NCBI GenBank assembly: GCA_963730995.1
Contig: CAVSUB010000001.1
Location: forward strand, 1,405,477-1,469,476
Reading direction: 5' to 3'
Source of the DNA: CAVSUB01 sp963730995
GTDB taxonomy: Bacteria; Acidobacteriota; Vicinamibacteria; Vicinamibacterales; 2-12-FULL-66-21
Length of the DNA: 64,000 nt
Shown: piece by piece, positions 42,038 through 51,271 of the stretch
Layout: each line of letters begins with the position of its first letter
How positions within the stretch are numbered: the first letter of the stretch is position 1
Translations under genes and position numbers: made by a program
Notes under the pieces: model-generated
What the model saw: only the letters and a program-made list of their open reading frames with translations
Told to the model about the DNA's origin: nothing
Database searches by the model: none

Positions 42038-44709
42038 AGCCGATGCGTGCCTGGTGGGCCAGAGTGACAGCCCTGTTGTCGCGCAACCGGATCGACGAGG
42101 ATCTCGCCGCGGAAGTCGACGCTCACCTGCGGATGGCGGCGGAGGCCAACGTCGATCGAGGAATGGCGCCCGCGGAGGCGCTGGAGGCGGCGCGGCGTGG
42201 CTTCGGCAACCGCACCCTGATCCGCGAATCGGCGCGCGAGACGTGGACCTTCCACGGGATCGAAACGCTGACCCAGGACATCAGGTACGCGTGGCGATCG
42301 CTGATGAAGAACCCGGGATTCACCGTCGTGACGCTCCTGTCGTTGACGCTCGGGATCGGTGCAAACACGGCGATCTTCAGTCTGATCAATGCCCTGATGA
42401 TTCGTCCGCTGCCAGGAGTGGACCAGCCGGACCGGCTGGTCCGGCTGGCGAACGGCAATTACAGCTACCTGCTCTTCGAAACGCTCGAAAGCCATCGGGT
42501 ATTTGCGAACACGGTGGCCTTCACGCAGACGCGCACGCCAGCCGCGGTGAATGGCGTGCCGCAGTGGACCCAGACCGAACTGGTGAGCGGCGACTACTTC
42601 GCGGCACTCGGCGTTCGCCCCATGCTGGGCCGCACGCTGTCTCCCAACGACGAACACAACCGAGAGGCAGTAGCAGTGCTCAGTCACGGCTTCTGGACCC
42701 GTGCCTTCTCATCGGATCCCGGCGTGCTGGGAAAGACTCTTCAGATCAATCAGGTGAACCTGACGATCGTTGGTGTAACCCCGCCGGAGTTTGCTGGAGT
42801 CGTGGTCGGCTCCCCGACGGACGTCATGGTGCCGATCACGCTCGCTCCCGGCGTGATGACGTCGCTGGGATCCGACGTCCTCACCAATAGGTCGGCGATT
42901 TGGGTCGAGTTGATGGGGCGGCTGCCAGCCGGGCGGTCCCTGGCGCAGATCGACGCCGAGCTCCAGGTGGTATGGCCGCATGTCCTGGCCGTGTCTGGCG
43001 AGGACCACATGCGATCCAACCCGGCCGAGAATGGAACCCAGCTTCTGGCCGCTGGCAACGGCCTCTCGCCGCTTTTAAGCAGGTACGCGTCACCGCTGTA
43101 CGTGCTGATGGGACTCGTGGGCGTGGTGCTGCTGGTCGGGTGCGCGAACGTCGCAAACGTCCTGCTGGCGCGCGGTGCGGCACGCCAGAAAGAGTTCGCG
43201 ATCCGGCTCGCCACCGGCGCCGGCCGCGGCCGGGTCATCCGGCAGCTGCTGACGGAAAGCCTTCTGCTGGCCATCGTCGCCGCAGCAGGCGGAGTGGCAA
43301 TTGCGTGGCTGGGAACGGGCCTGTTGGTCCGGTTGATCTCGGTGGATCAGACACCAGTCATGCTCGACCTCCGCGCCGATTGGCGGGTGCTGCTGTTCAC
43401 GATCGGGGTGACGACAGTGACGGCGCTGCTCTTCGGGCTTGCGCCTGCGCGCCGCGCGGTGCGCGTGGACGTTGCGTCCTCCCTCAAAGCACACACGCGC
43501 GTCGTCACGGGCGAGGGCACACGGCTACGCGGGGGACTGGTGATTGCGCAGGTGGCGCTGTCGATGCTGCTCGCCGTGGGCGCCGGCCTGTTCATCAACA
43601 GCCTGCGGCAGGTTCTGGCCGTGGAGACCGGGTTCGACGCGACGAACGTGCTGCTGGTGCGCGTAAGCGCGACGGGGGCCGGCTATCGCGGCGAGCGCAC
43701 GATCCAGTTCTTCAACGAGCTGCTGGATCGCCTGAACTCGCGGCCAGGGATTCAGTCCGCGGCGATGTCCCTGTACCCGCCAGTCAGCCGCGGCGCACAC
43801 AGCCGCGGCAACATCTCCGTCGAAGGAGTCGAGGTTCCGCCCGACACGAGCCGTCTCACCTTGAGGCAGGTCGTCTCGTCTCGATATTTCGAGACCATCG
43901 GGCAGAGGCTGGTCCAGGGGAGATCGTTCACTGAGCTCGACCGGCACGGTGCGCCCAACGTCGCGGTGATTAATGAGACGCTGGCGCGCCGGTTCTTCGG
44001 AAACGGAAACCCCGTGGGCCGGAAGTTCGATCCGAACGGAGGGACACGCTTCGATTGGGAGATCGTCGGGGTCGCCAGGGATGCGATCTATACGAGTCTC
44101 AAGGATGAGCCGAAGCCGGTGTTCTACGTGCCCTACGCCCAGACACCAGGCTTCTTTCACAACCTCGGAGGCCGGGACATGTTCGTGGACGTACGGGGTG
44201 CGACCGCTGGCGCGTCCCTCGCCATCGAGGTTCGGCAGACGATCGCGCAGATCGATCCGCGAATCCTCGTCGACATCGAGACGCTCGACGCGCACGTGGC
44301 CGGATCGCTCGCGCAGGACCGGCTGTTGGCGCTTCTGTCCGGTTGCCTCGGCGCGATCGCACTGCTGCTGGTGGCGATCGGCCTGTACGGAGTGATGGCG
44401 TATTCCGTGACGCGCCGGACGGGTGAGATCGGCATTCGTATAGCCCTCGGTGCACGCCCGGCGGCGGTATTGGCAATGGTCTTCCGGGAAGGCTTTCTCC
44501 TGGTCCTGGCCGGCGTCGTGATCGGCAGCGCTCTGGCGCTGGCCTCGAGCCGACTGGTGACCAGCCTTTTGTTCGGCATCACCGCTCGCGACCTGGCTGC
44601 GTTCGCCGGGGCCGCCGCCGTGATGGCACTGGCCGCGCTCTTCTCGACGCTCCTCCCCGCACGTCGCGCCGCTCGAATGGATCCGATGGTGGCGCTGCGC
44701 ACCGAATAG
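42034..44709 (+). CDS. ADOP-family ABC-type permease coupled to PadR
   Basis: 891 aa. The start ATG overlaps the padR stop. Family features in order: N-terminal helical segment (IDEDLAAEVDAHLRMAAEAN), helix TVVTLLSLTLGIGANTAIFS, MacB-type core, FtsX helices (VLMGLVGVVLLVGCANVANV), a second core with FETIGQRLVQGRSFTELDRH and EIVGVARDAIYTSLKDEPKP, and the final helices ending PARRAARMDPMVALRTE. The reading frame is intact throughout. No ATPase is nearby. A role in envelope stress or export is plausible but not shown. Confidence 0.92.
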   Translation: MKPMRAWWARVTALLSRNRIDEDLAAEVDAHLRMAAEANVDRGMAPAEALEAARRGFGNRTLIRESARETWTFHGIETLTQDIRYAWRSLMKNPGFTVVTLLSLTLGIGANTAIFSLINALMIRPLPGVDQPDRLVRLANGNYSYLLFETLESHRVFANTVAFTQTRTPAAVNGVPQWTQTELVSGDYFAALGVRPMLGRTLSPNDEHNREAVAVLSHGFWTRAFSSDPGVLGKTLQINQVNLTIVGVTPPEFAGVVVGSPTDVMVPITLAPGVMTSLGSDVLTNRSAIWVELMGRLPAGRSLAQIDAELQVVWPHVLAVSGEDHMRSNPAENGTQLLAAGNGLSPLLSRYASPLYVLMGLVGVVLLVGCANVANVLLARGAARQKEFAIRLATGAGRGRVIRQLLTESLLLAIVAAAGGVAIAWLGTGLLVRLISVDQTPVMLDLRADWRVLLFTIGVTTVTALLFGLAPARRAVRVDVASSLKAHTRVVTGEGTRLRGGLVIAQVALSMLLAVGAGLFINSLRQVLAVETGFDATNVLLVRVSATGAGYRGERTIQFFNELLDRLNSRPGIQSAAMSLYPPVSRGAHSRGNISVEGVEVPPDTSRLTLRQVVSSRYFETIGQRLVQGRSFTELDRHGAPNVAVINETLARRFFGNGNPVGRKFDPNGGTRFDWEIVGVARDAIYTSLKDEPKPVFYVPYAQTPGFFHNLGGRDMFVDVRGATAGASLAIEVRQTIAQIDPRILVDIETLDAHVAGSLAQDRLLALLSGCLGAIALLLVAIGLYGVMAYSVTRRTGEIGIRIALGARPAAVLAMVFREGFLLVLAGVVIGSALALASSRLVTSLLFGITARDLAAFAGAAAVMALAALFSTLLPARRAARMDPMVALRTE

Positions 44710-44802
44710 TCCCGGCCGGATCGGGTGCGGCCATCCGTTGTCCTGACACGATGTGTTTTGATTCTCGTAAGGGAGGTAAGCTGTGTCGTTCGATCGAACG
44801 CT

Positions 44803-45495
44803 ATGACGGATTCCGGCTCTCACGCTTCCACGGCTCTCATCACCGGTGCCGCAGGCGGGATCGGTGGGGCGCTTCTTGCCGCATTCCGGCACGCCGGCTA
44901 TCGGACCATCGGGGTTGACTGCGTACCCGCGGATGGCGTGGCGAGGCTGGATGTCACCGACACCGCCGCAATCACCGCTTTTGTCGCAGACCTCGACGCG
45001 CTTACGGTTCTTGTCAACGCCGCTGGTGTGCTCAGACTGCGCGAGGAGTACGATCCCTCCGGGTTTGCCCACGTTGTCGACGTCAACCTGACCGGGACCA
45101 TGCGCGTGTCGCTCGCCTGCCGCGCGGCGCTGGCGACAGCAAAGGGATCCATCGTCAACATCGCGTCGATGCACGCCATCTTCGGCGCACCGCTGTCGCC
45201 GGCGTATGCCGCATCGAAGGCGGGCGTCGTGCAACTGACGAAGTCGCTGGCCGTCGCCTGGGCGGAGGATGGTATCCGCGTCAACGCGATCGCGCCGGGC
45301 TGGATCGAGACGCCCATGACCGTGCCCGCCCGCTCGGACGCCGCGCGCAATCGCGCGATTCTGGACCGTACGCCGCTCGCCCGTTGGGGCACACCGGACG
45401 ACATCGTCGGGCCTGCGCTGTTCCTGGCGAGCGATGCCGCCAGCTTCGTCACGGGTGCGGTGCTCGTGGTCGACGGCGGCTATTCGGTGAAATGA
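44803..45495 (+). CDS. Short-chain dehydrogenase/reductase (SDR)
   Basis: 230 aa. The cofactor motif is LITGAAGGIGGALLAAFRHA, followed by the NAAG segment (LVNAAGVLRL), the catalytic Ser in VNIASMHAIFG and the Tyr-x-x-x-Lys in AYAASKAGVVQLTKSLA, then APGWIETPMT and GPALFLASDAASFVTGAVLV. The GGGAGG at 44771-44776 is too far from ATG 44803 to be its ribosome-binding site, so the start is not fully certain. The gene is followed 11 bp later by a cupin dioxygenase gene, suggesting a small catabolic unit for an aromatic or ketone substrate. Confidence 0.9.
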   Translation: MTDSGSHASTALITGAAGGIGGALLAAFRHAGYRTIGVDCVPADGVARLDVTDTAAITAFVADLDALTVLVNAAGVLRLREEYDPSGFAHVVDVNLTGTMRVSLACRAALATAKGSIVNIASMHAIFGAPLSPAYAASKAGVVQLTKSLAVAWAEDGIRVNAIAPGWIETPMTVPARSDAARNRAILDRTPLARWGTPDDIVGPALFLASDAASFVTGAVLVVDGGYSVK

Positions 45496-45506
45496 GGAGA
45501 AGAGGC

Positions 45507-46035
45507 ATGCCCGTTCCCGAGGCCGGCTCCGATGCGCGCGTGGCCTACCGCCAGCCGCAGCCCGCTGAAATGGTCTCCGATCTCGTGGTGGCGCCAGTGG
45601 TGCCGGCAGACCCACGCATCTGGGTACCGCAAGCGCCGGATGTGTGGTTCCGGCCTCTCTGTCTGTCGCGTGTCGCAGGGGTACTGGGTCAATCTTCTGA
45701 AGGTGACGCGCGCCGGCGTGCTGTCCCGTCATCGCCATACGAATCCTGTCCACGGTTATGTGTTGAAGGGCCGCTGGCACTACCTGGAGCACGACTGGGT
45801 CGCGGAAGAAGGAGGGTATGTGTACGAGCCGCCCGGCGAGACACATACGCTGGTCGTGCCTGAGGACGTGGACGAGATGATCACGCTGTTCCAGGTCAAC
45901 GGCATCATGCTCTACGTCGATCCCGACGGCAAAACGCTAGGCTACGAGGACGTGTTCAGCAAAATCGCAATGTGTCGCAAGCACTACGAAGAATGCGGCC
46001 TCGGGGCTGACTACGTGGAGCAGTTCATTCGCTGA
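45507..46035 (+). CDS. Cupin dioxygenase of the 2,4'-dihydroxyacetophenone dioxygenase type (+1 frameshift near 45669)
   Basis: ATG 45507 follows GAGGAGAAGAGG. The first part reads AEMVSDLVVAPVVPADPRIW and VPQAPDVWFRPLCLS; skipping C45669 continues as VSQGYWVNLLKVTRAGVLSR, HRHTNPVHGYVLKGRWHYLE and PGETHTLVVPEDVDEMITLF. The cupin metal ligands are visible in SRHRHTNPVHG and GETHT. The repaired protein is about 175 aa, the usual size of DAD-like non-heme iron enzymes, which cleave aryl ketones. As sequenced the frame closes early. It shares an operon with the SDR. Confidence 0.8.
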
Positions 46036-46114
46036 CACGTCGAACACCATTCGGAAGCGCGAGAGCCGTCAGCATCACCCGAGGCGTCAAGGGGTATCCG
46101 ACGGGCCTGATCGA

Positions 46115-46181
46115 CACGAGATCAGAAGATCAGGAGTTCGGAAAACCAAAGAACCTTGTCTCTTGATCTCGTGATCTCGTG
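46115..46181. repeat. Long imperfect inverted repeat downstream of the cupin gene
   Basis: CACGAGATCAGAAGATCAGGAG (arms of 22 nt; left 46115-46136) is nearly complementary to the right arm at 46160-46181, with about three mismatches and a 23-nt loop. The inner GATC-containing units also repeat within each arm. It could form a stable hairpin that ends transcription of the SDR-cupin unit, although no T-tract follows, or be a small mobile repeat. Confidence 0.55.
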
Positions 46182-46252
46182 TGATTGGCTGGCGACCCGA
46201 CCGTGTGCTTCGTTAGCGATCGGCCGCTAGTCGCTCATGAACATGCGGGTTT

Positions 46253-46465
46253 TCAACTCTTCGGAGTCAGCGGCGTGAACCACTGCAGCACGAGGTACGT
46301 GGCGGGCGTCCGGCGGACGTTGGGCATGTTCTCGTTCACGCCGAAGAACATGCCCTGCGAGAAAACCTCCCCCCACAATCGACGGACTGGAAGTAGTATT
46401 TGCGGCACAGGGGAAACGCCGTGCGGGGCTGCGTCGTAAACCCGACACGTATGTTTTTCCCTCAT
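46253..46465 (-). pseudogene. Possible C-terminal gene remnant
   Basis: The minus strand reads GEVFSQGMFFGVNENMPNVR, then RTPATYLVLQWFTPLTPKS and a stop. It has protein-like composition and a natural-looking end, but no credible start or upstream domain; the sequence before it is low-quality coding. I cannot name a family. It may be the leftover 3' end of a lost gene. Confidence 0.25.
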
Positions 46466-46531
46466 CAGGCTCAGGGCCGCATCGCGTCGCTGGCGTCACC
46501 CGGACACGGTTCTCATCTCGGCGGTCGGGCC

Positions 46532-47830
46532 ATGGCAATCACATACAGGATTCTCACGAGTTCCGCGCTGGCGATCGTCTGCGCGGGGATCGCGGGCTGC
46601 AGCGATACCAGGTCGGGCCAGAACCGTCGGGGAGGCACTCCGGCCGTCGCCGTCCAGACTACCGCTACGAAGCGCATCACGGTCCAGCGGCAGGTGGATC
46701 TCGCCGGCACGCTGCTGTCACCCGACCAGGCGAAGGTCAGCGCCGAAGCCGCGGGCGTCGTCCGCTCCGTCCTCGTGGAGATCGGCCGCGAGGTCCGCGT
46801 GGGGGATCCGCTGGTCAAGCTGGAGCCCCGGGAACTGGCGCTGGCGCTGGCTCGCGCCGAAAGCGCTCTGCGACAGACCCGCGCCCAGCTCGGCATGCCC
46901 GACGCGCTTGCCGGCGGCGACACCCCGCCACCCGACGATCAGATCGGATCAGTGAAAAACGCGCTGGCCAACCGCGAGGATGCGCGTACGAATGCCGACC
47001 GGGCGAGAACGCTTTCGGCGCGCGGGTTGATCTCGCCTGCCGATATGCAGGCCGCCGACACACGGCTGAAGGTGGCCGAGGCGGCGTACCAGTCGGCCGT
47101 GGACACGGTGCGCGGTCAGAAGGCGCTGCTGCAGGACCGACGCGCATCCTATGACCTTGCCGTGAAAAAGCTCGACGACGCCGTGGTGCGTGCGCCCATC
47201 GCCGGCGTCGTCTCGGAGCGTCCTGTCCATGTCGGCGAGTACATAAGCGAGCGCACGCCGGTCGCGACCATCGTCCAGGTCAATCCGCTGAAGCTGCGGA
47301 CAGGCGTGCAGGAACGGCACGCCGGCATCGTGCAGCCGGGGCAGACGGTGGAGTTCCGTGTGGAATCGTTCGGCGACACGGTGTTCCAGGGCAAAGTGGC
47401 CTACGTCAGCCCGTCCCTCGACGAGACCATGCGTACGTTCACGATGGAGGCGCTGGTGGACAACGGCGACCTGCGGTTGAAGCCGGGATTCTTCGCCAAG
47501 GGCGTGATCCTCACCCGCCGAGACGAGGGAGTCCTCGCGGTGCCGGACGCCGCCGTCTCGACGCTCGCCGGCGTGTCTTCCGTTTACGTCGTACAGGACG
47601 GCAAGATCGCGCAGCAGACCGTCACGCTGGGCGTCCGCCAGAACAACCTCTGGGAGGTCGTGGATGGCCTGAAGGGCCACGAGACGCTGGCGGCGAGCCG
47701 TCTGAATGAGCTGGCCACCGGCGTCAGCGTGACGACCAGCGCGGAGGGCGAAGGCGCGGGCTCCGGCGGCGGAAAGCGCGGGGGCGGCGGTAACCGCGGC
47801 CGCCGCGGCCAGCGAGGAGACTCGAATTGA
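46532..47830 (+). CDS. RND efflux periplasmic adaptor with Gly/Arg-rich tail
   Basis: 432 aa from ATG 46532 with a lipoprotein signal (MAITYRILTSSALAIVCAG then IAGC). Adaptor elements are seen: VDLAGTLLSPDQAKVSAEAA, GREVRVGDPLVKLEPRELAL, a coiled-coil hairpin (LALARAESALRQTRAQLG, ADTRLKVAEAAYQSAVDTVR) and VVRAPIAGVVSERPVHVGEY, ending in the membrane-proximal domain. The last ~25 residues are a glycine/arginine-rich tail (GGGKRGGGGNRGRRGQRG), not normal for the family. The stop overlaps the start of the pump gene. No outer-membrane factor follows, so it must use a channel encoded elsewhere, perhaps the one at 2003-3394. Confidence 0.9.
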   Translation: MAITYRILTSSALAIVCAGIAGCSDTRSGQNRRGGTPAVAVQTTATKRITVQRQVDLAGTLLSPDQAKVSAEAAGVVRSVLVEIGREVRVGDPLVKLEPRELALALARAESALRQTRAQLGMPDALAGGDTPPPDDQIGSVKNALANREDARTNADRARTLSARGLISPADMQAADTRLKVAEAAYQSAVDTVRGQKALLQDRRASYDLAVKKLDDAVVRAPIAGVVSERPVHVGEYISERTPVATIVQVNPLKLRTGVQERHAGIVQPGQTVEFRVESFGDTVFQGKVAYVSPSLDETMRTFTMEALVDNGDLRLKPGFFAKGVILTRRDEGVLAVPDAAVSTLAGVSSVYVVQDGKIAQQTVTLGVRQNNLWEVVDGLKGHETLAASRLNELATGVSVTTSAEGEGAGSGGGKRGGGGNRGRRGQRGDSN

Positions 47831-50800
47831 AGCTTGCTGACGTCAGCGTCCGACGGCCGGTCTTCGCCGTCATGATGAGCATTGCGCTCATGGTGCTGGG
47901 ATGGTCGTCGTACGGCGGGCTCGGTCTCGACCTGATGCCGCGGACCGATTCGCCGACGGTCAACGTCAGAGCCGGCCTGCAGGGCGCCAGCGCCGAAGAG
48001 ATCGAGACGACCATCACCAGGCCGATCGAGGCCGCGGTCAACACCATCAACGGCATCGACGAGCTGCGCTGCAGCTCCAACCAGGGCAACGGGAACTGCA
48101 CGATCACATTCGTGCTCGAGCGCGATATCGAAGCGGCGACGCAGGACGTCCGCGACAAAGTCGCGACCGTGCGCTTCCCACGCGACACCGAGCCTCCGGT
48201 CGTCAGCAAGATCGATCCCGACGCCGCCCCCGTCCTCACGCTCGTCGTGTTCTCGAAGCGCTCGCCGAAGGAGATCACCCAGATCGCCGACACGCAGATC
48301 AAGCAGGTGCTCGAAACGGTCCAGGACGTCGGAGAAGTCTCCTTCTTTGGCGATCGGCGGCGCGAAATCCGCGTCCTGCTGGATCCGAATCGCGTCAACG
48401 CCTACGGTCTGACGGTGGCGCAGATCGGTGCCGCGGTGGACCGCCAGAACACCGAGATCCCCGGTGGGAGCTTCATCGCCGGTCCGTCCGAGTTCTCGAT
48501 GCGCACGATGGGGCGGCTGCGCGACGTCCGGGAATTCCAGAAGATCGTGCTCGCCTCGCAGGCCGGCTCGGTCATCACGCTCGGCGACGTCGCGCGCATC
48601 ACCGACGCGAACGAGGAAGTCCGCAGCCAGACACGGCTGGATGGCGAAAACGCCATCTCGATGTCGATCCGCAAGCAGTCGGGCTCCAACACGGTCACCG
48701 TCGTCGATCGGGTCATGGCCAGGCTCGAGCGGATCCAGACGACGCTGCCGTCGGACATCAAGGTACGGGCGACCCGCGATCAGTCGCGGTTCATCCGCAA
48801 GTCCTTCGAGGAAATCCAGCATCACCTGATTCTCGGCGGGCTCCTCGCCGCGCTCGTCGTGCTGTTCTTCATGCGCAACTGGCGCGTGACGGTCATCGCC
48901 GGCCTGGCGATCCCGATCTCGATCATCGGCACGTTCTCGGTGATGCGCGCGCTCGGCTTCTCGCTCAACAACATGACGATGCTGGCGCTCTCGCTGGCCA
49001 CCGGCATCGTCATCGACGACGCCATCGTCGTGCTCGAGAACATCTTCCGATACATCGAGGAGAAAGGAGCGACGCCGCAGAGAGGCCGCCATCAAGGCGA
49101 CGTCGGAAATCGGCCTGGCGGTCATGGCGACGACGCTGTCGCTGGTCGTCATCTTCGTGCCGGTGGCGTTCATGACCGGTCAGGTCGGCCGTTACTTCTA
49201 CAGCTTCGGCATCACCTCGGCCACGGCCATCATGCTCTCGATGTTCGTGTCGTTCACGCTGACGCCGGCGCTGTGCGCGTGGTGGCTGCGTGCGGAGGAC
49301 GCGCACCAGGATCACGCGAAGAGCACCAAGCAGCTCGGTTTCTACGCGTGGATGGACCGGAAGTACGGGCACATGCTGGAGTGGTCGCTCCGCCACCGCG
49401 CGCTGATGCTCGGCGTCGCCGCCGTCACCGTCGCCTCCGCGGTCGTCCTGTATCCCTACGTCGGCAAGGAGCTGGTGCCGGACGACGACCAGAGCGAGTT
49501 CAGCGTGAACCTGCGGCTGCCGAGAGGCACGAGTTTCGAGCGGACGCTCGAGTACATGACGCCAATTGAAGGCGAGCTCCGCGAGGCGCTCGGGACCAAC
49601 CTCGAGTCGATGATGACCTCGATCCAGAACGGCAGCGGCAACTATTCGGTCCAGCTGACACCGCTCGATCAGCGCCAGCTGTCCCAGCAGCAGTTGATGC
49701 AGGTGGCCCGGCGGACGCTGAGCAAATATCGGAATGCCCGCATCAGCGTGTCGGGCGGCACAGACATTTCCGGCGCATCGACGGGCGGCGGTGGTGGCCG
49801 CGGCCCCGGGGGCGGCGGACCGGGTGGGGGCGGCGGCAGCAACCGGCTGACGATGATCGTGCAGGGCCCGGACATCGACGAGCTGCAGAAATATGCGAAC
49901 ACGCTGCTCGCGAAGGTGAAGGAGATCGACGGCGTCAACGACGCCGACACGAGCTTCGAAGCAACGCAGCCGGAACTGCGGATTGACATCGACCGCCAGC
50001 GGGCGGCGGATCTCGGCGTGTCGATGGATACCCTGTCGTCGACCATGAGCACGCTCATCGGCGGCCAGGAAGTGTCGAAGTTCAAGGACGGCGACGAGCA
50101 GTACAGCGTGCGGCTCCGGCTGGACGAGCCGTTTCGCAACGATCCGGCGGCGATGGGCAACATCTTCGTCCCCGCCGCCGGCGGCCGGATGGTGCGTGTC
50201 AGCGACGTCGCTCACCTGACGCTCGGCAACGCGCCGGGGTCGATCGATCGCTTCAACCGGATGCGCCAGATCTCGGTGAACGCCAACCTCGATGCGCTGC
50301 GGATCACGCTCGGGAGCGCCGTCGCCGAGGCGCGAGGCAAAGTCGGCGAGCTTGGATTGAAGGCGGGCTATCAGGTGACGTTCGGCGGGAGCGCGCGCAC
50401 GCTCAGCCAGGCGGGCAACGACTTCGCGATTGCCATCATCCTCGCCGTCGCGTTCATCTACATGGTGCTCGCCTCGCAGTTCAACAGCTTCGTCCACCCG
50501 CTGACGATCATGACGGCGCTGCCGCTCAGCCTGCCGGCCGGCCTGCTGGCGCTCATGGCCTTCGGCATGACGATCAACGTCTACAGCGCGATCGGGTTGA
50601 TGATGCTCTTCGGCATCGTCAAGAAGAACTCGATCCTGCAGGTGGACTACACCAACACGCTGCGCGCGGAAGGATTGGACCGCCACACGGCGATCGTCCA
50701 GGCCAGCCACGTGCGGCTGCGGCCGATTCTGATGACGACGATCGCGATCGTCGCCGGGATGCTGCCGATCGCCTTCGGCCGCGGCGCCGGATCGGGCTCG

Positions 50801-50989
50801 CGCGCGTCGATGGCCGTCACGATCATCGGCGGGCAGATTCTGTGCCTCCTGCTGACGCTGCTCATCACGCCGGTCGTGTATTCGTATTTCGACGGTTTGA
50901 GAGCGTGGCGGCCGAGCGATTTGGTGAGCCCGTTCCGCAAGCTGCTTCGTCCCGGGGGGATCGCGGCGCCGGAGAAGGCGGAGTTGTGA
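47827..50989 (+). CDS. RND efflux pump, HAE1-like, with glycine-rich periplasmic insert (+1 frameshift near 49078)
   Basis: TTG start overlapping the adaptor stop (TTGA). The first half has MKLADVSVRRPVFAVMMSIA, the porter domain, and GIVIDDAIVVLENIFRYIEE with the proton-relay Asp pair. Skipping C49078 continues as REAAIKATSEIGLAVMATTL, SLVVIFVPVAFMTGQVGRYF and the remaining porter and helix sets to the stop at 50989. The repaired length of about 1053 aa is normal. In the second porter region, STGGGGGRGPGGGGPGGGGG (in the stretch encoded near 49780-49840) is an unusual glycine-rich insert. As sequenced the first frame breaks after helix 4. The surplus base may be a sequencing error. Confidence 0.85.
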
Positions 50990-51271
50990 AGCGGGCGAGC
51001 GCCGACCGCCTTGCGTTCGCCCTCCTGGGCTGATTCGACTCGCCGTCCTGAAAAATCAATCAAAGCTACGTTCCTGACAACTTCTTTCAGCTCAACGGGA
51101 GACTTTTTCCCAGGCTCGACGATTTCCATTCAATTTAGAGCTGAACAGCTGGTCCGACCTGTGCATTACAGCCTCGTAAGATCCTCTTTCATTCCCACTG
51201 ACATCTTCTAGTCGCATCGGGCAAGGCTGGTTATCGACCGGTCGTCTATAGCTCCGTGCGGGGAGGAATGC

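Noticed and set aside
43525..45846. Very long minus-strand open frame (773 codons) opposite the ADOP permease and SDR genes
   Set aside because: It spans several well-supported plus-strand genes, is rich in Arg/His/Gly/Asp with no domain, and is explained by high GC content suppressing stop codons.
50990..51271. Minus-strand reading MEIVEPGKKSPVELKEVV in the gap after the second RND pump
   Set aside because: It continues antisense into the pump gene without any recognisable domain and has no convincing ribosome-binding site.
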